Positions 56,740 through 64,000 of a DNA stretch of 64,000 bases are shown here, in pieces. The position numbers and the translations under genes were made by a program. The DNA comes from Gnetum montanum. Taxonomy: Eukaryota; Streptophyta; Gnetopsida; Gnetales; Gnetaceae. Below the pieces are notes generated by a model that searched no databases, had not been told where the DNA came from, and saw only the letters and a program-made list of their open reading frames with translations. The first letter of the stretch is position 1. The number at the start of each line of letters is the position of its first letter. The DNA lies in NCBI GenBank assembly GCA_015680685.1, contig MNCI01005867.1, positions 214,348 through 278,347 on the forward strand, read 5' to 3'.

Positions 56740-58730
56740 ATTACATTAATAGATCCTTTGGACCTACTAGAAAATAGAAAGATATATGCTATGAGTTTTG
56801 AAAGCATCATGATGAGCGGCAAAGAATTCCAACACTTAACCATACAAGTCACAAGTGTTCATGTGCGACTAGATCATAATCCATGAATGGACAATGTAAG
56901 TACACTAGTGAGTTGATAATAAGCTCATGATCATTATATTTTCACTCAGAGTTACCCAAGTGCAAAATGTATGGCTTAACTCTTAGTGAGGTGTATGATG
57001 AAATGATATTAGTAGGCTCTAAGTGTGCTAATAGTGAACATAGTATAAATGAATATAAATTATATTAACTAAGTAAAATAAGAATGTAAAGCTATTCTAG
57101 CCTATTCATGATAAGTATTTGGTCCTAGCTTATTGTACACATCCTAGGTTGATGTAATTGTTGCTAGAATTACCAAGTAACTTTACCACTGAGTGAATTA
57201 AGTAAAGTCACTACTAGGTTACCAAACAATTATAGTTTACACTCAAAACCAGTTATTCTTATTCCATCCATACTGATGAACATAGTAATAGTAAATGACT
57301 TAGGAAATGTAAATGGAAAAGTAAAAGTAAATGACATTGAAAATTAAATCTATTCTATGTGAGATGATGTGATGATGAAGAACAATCTCGATCTCTATTA
57401 CCATTCATGAATTGTATCTAGGAACAATCGACTCCAATAAAGATGTCATATAATTGTAATTCACCACACTAAGAGCATTCACAACTAATTATAACTTCAA
57501 GAAAACAAATTGCAAGAGTTTTACTAAGTGTTGGCAAAAACTTCTCATTTGACACAATGGTGGGCTCATATGCATAAGCATGATCAGTAACATTTGAAAC
57601 TAATCAACCAAATTTGCAACTACAATATTCCATCTATGTCTAATGTGCTCCAATGTAAAACATTGCATGAAAATATAGTATTCATTTCTAATGTCATTAA
57701 TATTGTACAATAGGCATATTCATTATTAATGAAGAATTTTAAGCCACCTACTTGTTTCAGCTCTCAAATGATAAGATCTCATTCATGCTCTACTGATTGT
57801 ATATCATAACTGATGAGATAGTCACAAATAAATAATTTTCCTTTAATTAAAGCCTCCCTTGATACTATTCAAATGGAAATGTCTTTTTCCTTCTAAAATT
57901 TCCCAAAGTTTTAAAATACTACTTATTTTACCAAACTATAAACTTGGTTAGAATCAAAATAGAGGATGTACTATTGAATATTTCATTTAGTAAGCCAGAG
58001 AACTCCCTTATGAGGTCATCGTTTATATAGCTTTCAATCATCACTTTTTGGAATATGTATTTAATGAAGACATGAAAAGGCTAAGAGCATAACCTATAAA
58101 CCAACAAATAGCTTCAGCATCTAATGACAACATTTTTACTTCAAAAAGCATAATATCATATTGTGTTTGTCTCTTTACTTTAAATTCATCTAGTAGAAAA
58201 ATATTTTGAATTTTCTCTATCTATTTCCAATATTTATTGGATAAATTAAGACCCCATACAACACATCCATAAAGAATAGTATGTTAAACAATGGCATGAT
58301 AAAAATGTTTTTAGGTATTCCAAGTTAGAATAGATTCCTTCTTAAATTTGCATTTTAAAGAAAATAAAGCTTTTCATACTAGTTGCAACACTTTGAGTAA
58401 TGCACTGATCCCATTTGAAATGATAAGAGCATTTTATACCAAGAGATTTGTAAGAGGAAATTATGTTAATATATTCATGTACTATAGTAAAATTGTGCAT
58501 ATTACTATATGTGCCACAAAGTATAATTATTGTAAATGTAAATAGGTTGTCCATATTTACCCCACCTCTCAGGAGCCTCTATATGTCACTCAAGTTGGGA
58601 CAAAAGCATGATTCACTAGACTAGCTTCTAACAAAGTAGCAAATACTTTAGAATTATATGCAAAGCTACTTAAATGGGGAGGAACCATCATTTGTACAAA
58701 ATTTTGTAAGCTTTTAAATACAAATCTTCA
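56740..58730 (-). mobile_element. L1-like LINE 3' half, interrupted
   Basis: A minus-strand LINE tail (GGATCTATTAATGTAATAAAA) lies near 56740-56765. The RT C-terminal part (about 57700-58730) matches the L1 at 30150-33960, for example ACACATCCATAAAGAATA near 58261 against ACACACCCATATAATAATA. Between them (about 57050-57300) is a decayed stretch like the element 1 LTR (TTGTACACATCCT, AGAATTACCAAG, GTTACCAAAC). Frames are broken. Confidence 0.5.
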
Positions 58731-58764
58731 GAATGGGCTTATGAAAGATTGGTGCATCTGTGAA

Positions 58765-59975
58765 GTGGTGATGAAGTGTTGGCCTAGTGGTAAGGGTCTT
58801 GGCCTAGTAATCTTAAGTCACAAGCTCCATTCAACTAGGTAACATTAAGTTGCAAATAAAAAATAAAAGAATTTCATAAAAGATACGACAGAGTACCAAG
58901 AAATATTATTTGGTGGGCCTTGTAGAGGAAAAACATTCTTGATAAATATATTAAAGTGATTCAAGATATGTATAAAGGAGCTATCACTAAAATTAGAATA
59001 ACTTGTGGAACAACATCTAACTTTCTAGTCACAATAGGTGTACATTAGGGGCCTTCACTTAGCTTGTATTTATTTGCTATTATTATGAATGAATTAAGAA
59101 AAAGGAAATACAAGATGAAATCCTTTGCTGTATGCTATTTGTAGATGATACTGTGTTGGTAGATGCATCTCAAGAAAAACTTGCTACTAAAATGGAGAAG
59201 TGGAGACATGCTTTAGAATCAAAATACTTTAAAATTAGCAGAAGTAAGACAAAATATATGGAATTTAATTTTAGTAATAACATAAAAAATGATGAAAAAG
59301 AAGTGACTATTCAATGCAAAAAAGTCTCTCACTACAAATAGTTTCAGTAGCTAGGATGAATCCTCCATTCAAATAGTGAAATTGTTAAAGATAGCAGAAA
59401 TAGAATTAAGACATGATGGTCAAAATGGAGATAGGCTAGTGGTGTGCTATATGATAAAAGAATACCAAGAAAATTAAAAGGAAAAATTTACAAGAAAACA
59501 ATTAGACTTGCTATCTTATATGGTGTTGAATGTTGGGTAATACAAAAGCAACATGAACAATAAATCAGTGTGGCAAAACTGTGAATGCTTTGATGGATGT
59601 TGAATGTTACTAGAAGAGATAAACTACATAATACAAACATCAAAGGAAGACTTGGAGTGCTTTCTATTTCAGATAAGCTACAAGAATGGCCGCTTAGATG
59701 GTTTGGACATGTCCAAATAAGATTAGACAATGAGTTGATAAGAAAAGGTTGGACATAGAAAAAAATGATCAAAGATGATTTGAAGAAACTACAAATAACT
59801 AAAGATTTAGATCTTCATAGAGATGAATGGTGAAAAATAACTCACATACTCAATCCCATTTTGTTGGAACAAGGCTAGGATGATGATGATGATGAAATCT
59901 TGAAACTAGTCCAATGAATCCAAAGAGTTTTAATGGATGTAAGAAAAAATTTTAGTTTTAGTTTCAATAATGTTA
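58765..59975 (+). mobile_element. tRNA-derived SINE, copy c, split by an RTE LINE
   Basis: The head with an A box (TGGCCTAGTGGT, 58780-58791) and a degraded B box runs to about 58882 (AATTTCATAA). The tail resumes at about 59898 (TCTTGAAACTAGTCC, GAATCCAAAGAG, TTTTAGTTTTAGTTTC). The two parts join into the order seen in copy b. The RTE LINE fills the gap. Confidence 0.65.
58882..59897 (+). mobile_element. RTE-type LINE, 5'-truncated, inserted in SINE copy c
   Basis: Broken plus-strand frames give YDRVPRNIIWWAL, KYIKVIQDMYKGA, GPSLSLYLFAIIMNEL, LFVDDTVLVDASQEKL (59132 on) and SKYFKISRSKTKYMEF. They continue with LRWFGHVQIR and end with GGCTAGGATGATGATGATG at about 59876-59895. This is the RTE order from RT palm to C-terminus. 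The longest open piece is 69 codons. Confidence 0.8.
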
Positions 59976-59989
59976 TTTAAAAAATGATA

Positions 59990-61670
59990 GAAATAATTTT
60001 AACAATTAAAATCTCATTATAATCAACCATATTCTTCCAAAATTATTAGGCAATATACTTAAGAGAAGACTTAATAGTTGGGAAGCATTAAACAATATTT
60101 AGGTAAGTTCACAACCAAGTTTTTGGCAACATTGCTCCACAATGGATCACTTAATTATATTAAGGTAGTGTATGGACCAAGTTAAAGATAAACTAATAAG
60201 GTGTATGGATTTTTCCAAAGCTTACAACTCTATTATTTAGTATTAATTGATATTAATGCTCCAAAAGAACTTATATTTGCTATACAAATATAATATAGTT
60301 TAGTACAAATTATGATTTTAAATAATAACACATAGGAAAAATTTATTCTGAATAATAATACTAGGCTGAAACAAGGATGTCCATTTTCACCCACTTTATT
60401 AGGAATCTTCATTGATGAATTAGAAAAATGGATGTTCTCTATTGCATTGGATTCTATTAAAGTTAGAAATTTTCCTATGGATATTTTAATGTTTAATGAT
60501 GATATAGTTCTTATAGCAAAAACTAAAGTTCAAATGAAGTATATCCTTCAAATTTTAGATGATTTTTAGATTTTCTCAAGGATGAAAGTCAATGTTAGCA
60601 AAACCAAGAAGATAGTATGTGGTACAAAATTTTTTGTAGATGATTTTTATCTTGGGTAAAAGTAAATTGAAATTATCTTCTCATATAAGTATTTAGGCAT
60701 CTCAATTTTAAATAGATTATCTTAGAAAAATTATATCACTCAAAGAGTCTCAAATAGTATGCATGCTTTATATTTAGTTCATAATAATGCACAGGAATAG
60801 ATTTGGGCATGGGATGTTTGCAAGCAAATGTATAATCAAATTGTTTAGCCAGTTCTATTATACAATTGTGAAACTTGGGAACCCCATGTACCTACCACAT
60901 AATGGAAACATTTACAATATGTCCATAAACATATTTTGTTGTGGGGATTTTAGGTAATGGCCCAAAATCCATATGATATTTTATAAGTAGAAGCATATAT
61001 GTTATTTATAAAAATTGTAGCTCTTCAAAAATTTCTAAGACTTTATAAAAAGATGGTTAGTAGTCCTCGCCTCCACCTATCCACAAAAGTTTATAAAGTC
61101 ACTCAAGAAAAAGGATGGTTTAATAATGTAAAAAATGGCTTCAAAAATAGAATATTGAAGATCAAGATTTAAATTTAAGACTTAAGGACCTAAAAAAAAG
61201 GATAAGGCATAAGGCATTGAAGCATAAGTGGGAACAACTATATGGAAAAAAAGTAATTTTATTTGCATGAAATTAGAGGAATATATATTACTATTTATAG
61301 ACAAAGTAAGCTGCAATCACACATACTAGTGTGGGATCTCACTATTTATTAATTAAAACAAAGAGATGGATCAATCTTCAAAGAGAGCATACATATAGTA
61401 GTGGAAGATGAAGAACATATCTTTCTAACATTTTTTTATTTAATTCTTTTAAACTTAAATATAATATTCAAGCAACAACTTTTCTGCACTTATTTGAGTT
61501 AGAGGTGCCAACTTTAGGTCTTTTTTTAATGAGATGTTCAAGACCCATCATGATCGTATCAAAGCCTTGTAATCAAATTTTTTATGTCCTATAGATTATT
61601 TGTGATGTTACAAGAACATAATTAAGCATTTCCACTTCTATTTCCATTTCCAATAAAAATGGTATAACTA
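59990..61670 (+). mobile_element. L1-like LINE fragment (RT to tail)
   Basis: Plus-strand pieces: CMDFSKAYNSI (about 60203), GCPFSPTLLGIFIDELEKW (about 60375), FNDDIVLIAKTK (a YADD variant, about 60495), a C-terminal part and a tail near 61640 (CCATTTCCAATAAAAATGG). Heavily decayed. Confidence 0.65.
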
Positions 61671-61679
61671 GGTTTGGTA

Positions 61680-62025
61680 ATCATAAAATGATTGATACCC
61701 AATGTGAAGGTTCGATTAAAGTCTCAACAATTTCAAGTGGATAGTCTATTGTTATAGATGTTTTATTTGTTTTTGCATTAGCTTATAATTTGTTAAGTAG
61801 GTTAAAGTTAGACAAAAATGGTCATATTATTCATATAGAGATGGTGAATGTCATGTTATGAATAAGAAAACAAAAGAGAAATTTATTGGAATTCTTAAAT
61901 AGGGTGGTTGTGGCTTGTCTATTATGGACATACAAAAATTTTTGATTAGTTTATTAACCATTGAAGAAGGATTTAAATTATGGTTTAGTTGTCTTGGACA
62001 CATGAGTTTGTAAAGTTTAATATTG
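61680..62025 (+). mobile_element. Copia GAG-pre-integrase fragment
   Basis: The plus strand gives VFALAYNLLSRLKLDKNGH, then MNKKTKEKFIGILK and FKLWFSCLGHMSL, the order seen in copia between protease and integrase. It is a short fragment without LTRs. Confidence 0.5.
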
Positions 62026-62029
62026 CACT

Positions 62030-63070
62030 AGAAATAGAAATTAGAAATTTTTCTTAGGGAAAGAAGACTTGACTTGAATCTTATAAATATTTGAGGTTTA
62101 GTTTGCCAATAATTAGAGTTAGAATACCTTTATTGATGAAAGAGAGTGTCTAGTGGTCTACAAGCTCTATTTGCACTAACAAATAAGTGTAGTAAACAAA
62201 TTTTGACATGGAAAATCAAAAGAAATTTTTTTCCTAGTCTTATTCAACTCATATTATTATACGGATGTGTTGCATGGGGACCTTCTCTTTCAACACATAA
62301 TTGGAGAAAATTAGATCATGCTTGAAAATAGTTTATTGTATATAAATTTCAACTCAAAAATCACAACTTATTATGTTGTTTTACTTCTAAATGCAAATTT
62401 GCTACATCTTGAAGTTGAAGCCTTTTATTAATTTATTGCTTATACTCAAAAGTTAAGTTACACAAAGGAAGTGAACTATACTATGAGATGATGGGTACAT
62501 AAGAAAATGGATGGTTGCAGTAAGGAAAGTTATGGCTTAAGTAATGGAATATTGATTTCGTTGACCGTCTATAAAAAAAAGGTTTAACCTTGGTTGAACA
62601 CTTCAACTAGGAAACATTTTAACTTCTATTCTGTTGAAGAGAATATTTTTTCTTACATACTATGAAAGGAGGTTTGTTGTTTAGTATTCAAAAGTATCTA
62701 TTTAGAGCTATTCCTATTCATGTAAGAAGTGAAACTACTAGAGTAAGAATGGGTTCTCATCATCTTTTTGTTAGTTGTTGGATCAATTTACCAAAAGAAT
62801 AGTGTATTTATAGATTTTACAAACCAAGTATTGACGATGAAGAAAATATTTTTTTATTTTGTCCATCTCTAGATCACATACAAATGAATTACAATATTAA
62901 CTATAAATTGTTGATTATTTTTTACAAATTGATATTATCTTCTTAGATCATTATGGAAATCATGTTTTCAAATTTTTTCCAAAATGTATTGAAACTTTAT
63001 TAGTATCCAACAAAACTAGCATGGTTTCATGAATTTGATTAAAGTTTTTAGTTTCAATTTCAATAAAATA
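62030..63070 (+). mobile_element. L1-like LINE 3' fragment
   Basis: The sequence reads [13 protein letters not shown] near 62250 and GSHHLFVSCWINLPKE near 62755, both L1 C-terminal blocks. It ends in a tail TTTAGTTTCAATTTCAATAA near 63045-63065. Frames are broken. Confidence 0.55.
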
Positions 63071-63256
63071 TATGTTTCGTCACAAAGAAGTTTTAGAGAT
63101 CCATGATTTTAATGCTAAAAATAACTCCTAACAATGTTAGCACTAGCACCTTGAATAAAGCATCATGCTCAAGCTTGACCTTGCTTTGTGGCTACATTGG
63201 TGATGAGACTTGATATGTCAAGCAACTTCGTTGATGCATCCCCATTGATGAAGCCT

Positions 63257-63297
63257 TGTCAACGCATCTTCGTTGATGCATCTTAGATGCGTTGACA
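63257..63297. repeat. Perfect 13-bp stem-loop
   Basis: Arms TGTCAACGCATCT (63257-63269) and AGATGCGTTGACA (63285-63297) with a 15-bp loop. TTCGTTGATGCATC also repeats within 63220-63285. Confidence 0.75.
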
Positions 63298-63299
63298 CA

Positions 63300-64000
63300 T
63301 ACGTGTGGATGAGGACGCATTGAATCAAGGGGCTATGGGGGGAGATATGGGAGCCATAGAAATTCTCCTAGTTCAACATCTTCCTCTTTCTCTTCAACAT
63401 TTAGTTTTGATGAAGATGAATGTAGGTATAGAGATAGAGATACAACAAAGGGTTGAGATGAAGATAGAAGTAGAGATTAAAGACAAGATCAAAGACATCA
63501 AAGTGAGCATAGACAAGATCATCATAATCAATAGAAATAGAGATTATAACCACAACATGTCTAATGATGATGAACCCTTGTTGGCTGCTAGAATTATGAT
63601 ACAGCATCAAAAGGCTTAATATGAATAACATTCCTAAATTTGAGGGAGGCTATAATTTTGATCTACAACATCATTTACAAGCCTTCCATGATACCTGCAC
63701 CTTGCAAAATATTGAAATTAAGTGGCAAAAGCTTAACCTCTTTCCTGAGACACTAATAGAAGAAGTTGAAAGTTGGTATAAATCATTGGAATCAAATTCA
63801 ATCCATCGATGGTTCACAATGCTTGAGCTCTTCAACAAAAAATACCAAACCTATGAAGAGTGTCCAATCTAAGAAAATAAATCCAAGGATGGAAGCAAGA
63901 AAATCATGAATCCTTAGATGTAGCCTTGGATAGATACTATTCTCTACTACATAAATGTCCAATCCATGGTTTTTTTCAAAAAGTAAAAGAGAGAGTGTAG
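63300..64000 (+). pseudogene. Ty3/gypsy gag fragment (third copy, decayed)
   Basis: 63621-63872 encodes NNIPKFEGGYNFDLQHHLQ, AFHDTCTLQNIEIKWQKL and FTMLELFNKKYQTYEE, aligning with element 2 gag at about 51255-51495. The frame then shifts (VSNLRK, IQGWKQENHESLDVALD, YYSLLHKCPIHG). Upstream, 63305-63600 is the charged linker in another frame. It continues to the right edge. No LTR is visible, so the element boundary is unknown. Confidence 0.7.

Noticed and set aside
58780-58830. Possible tRNA gene
   Set aside because: B box is degraded and the sequence is the head of a SINE split by a LINE.
63305-63619. Charged 104-codon frame as a host protein
   Set aside because: It is out of frame with, and overlaps, the linker of a gypsy gag relic.

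Overview
This is a nuclear segment of a land plant with a transposon-swollen genome. The evidence is a split helicase gene whose exons are separated by introns of about 7, 11 and 10.5 kb, a secreted laccase with plant-type exon layout, and remnants of tRNA-Asp-primed Ty3/gypsy, tRNA-iMet-primed Ty1/copia, L1-like and RTE-like LINEs and a tRNA-derived SINE. Intron and intergenic DNA is AT-rich. The very large introns suggest a gymnosperm or another large-genome seed plant, but I cannot fix the species.

Layout. 1-1637: gag start and LTR of a minus-strand Ty3/gypsy element that runs off the left edge. 1660-4250: a decayed L1 LINE, split by a second LTR fragment that sits between two ~190-bp copies of the same LINE segment. 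4251-4812: upstream region. 4813-40915 (+): a 14-exon gene for a 1215-residue DEIH-box RNA helicase of the plant NIH/DExH6 type (R3H, RecA1, ankyrin insert, RecA2, HA2, OB-fold). Its introns 1, 5 and 7 are filled with LINE, SINE, MITE-like and LTR remnants. Intron 5 holds a copia element whose 5' half lies inverted against a second gag copy, forming a ~500-bp-arm hairpin. 42197-45083 (-): a 5-exon laccase of 583 residues with a GC-rich fused last exon, convergent with the helicase. 45084-48070: laccase upstream DNA with clusters of short tandem duplications. 48060-49100: L1 remnant. 49353-56296: a structurally complete Ty3/gypsy insertion (LTRs, PBS, polypurine tract, perfect 5-bp target duplication) that keeps only gag and protease. 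56297-64000: nested, decayed L1, RTE, SINE, copia and gypsy remnants.

Only the helicase and the laccase look like functional host genes. They are convergent and show no functional link. The rest records transposition, nested insertion and illegitimate repair. I found no undescribed enzymatic or defence system. The least ordinary items are the inverted copia hairpin inside a transcribed intron, the gag-protease-only gypsy family with nested palindromes in its LTR, the LTR flanked by a long target duplication, and an unrecognised 208-codon frame with a single stop in intron 7.
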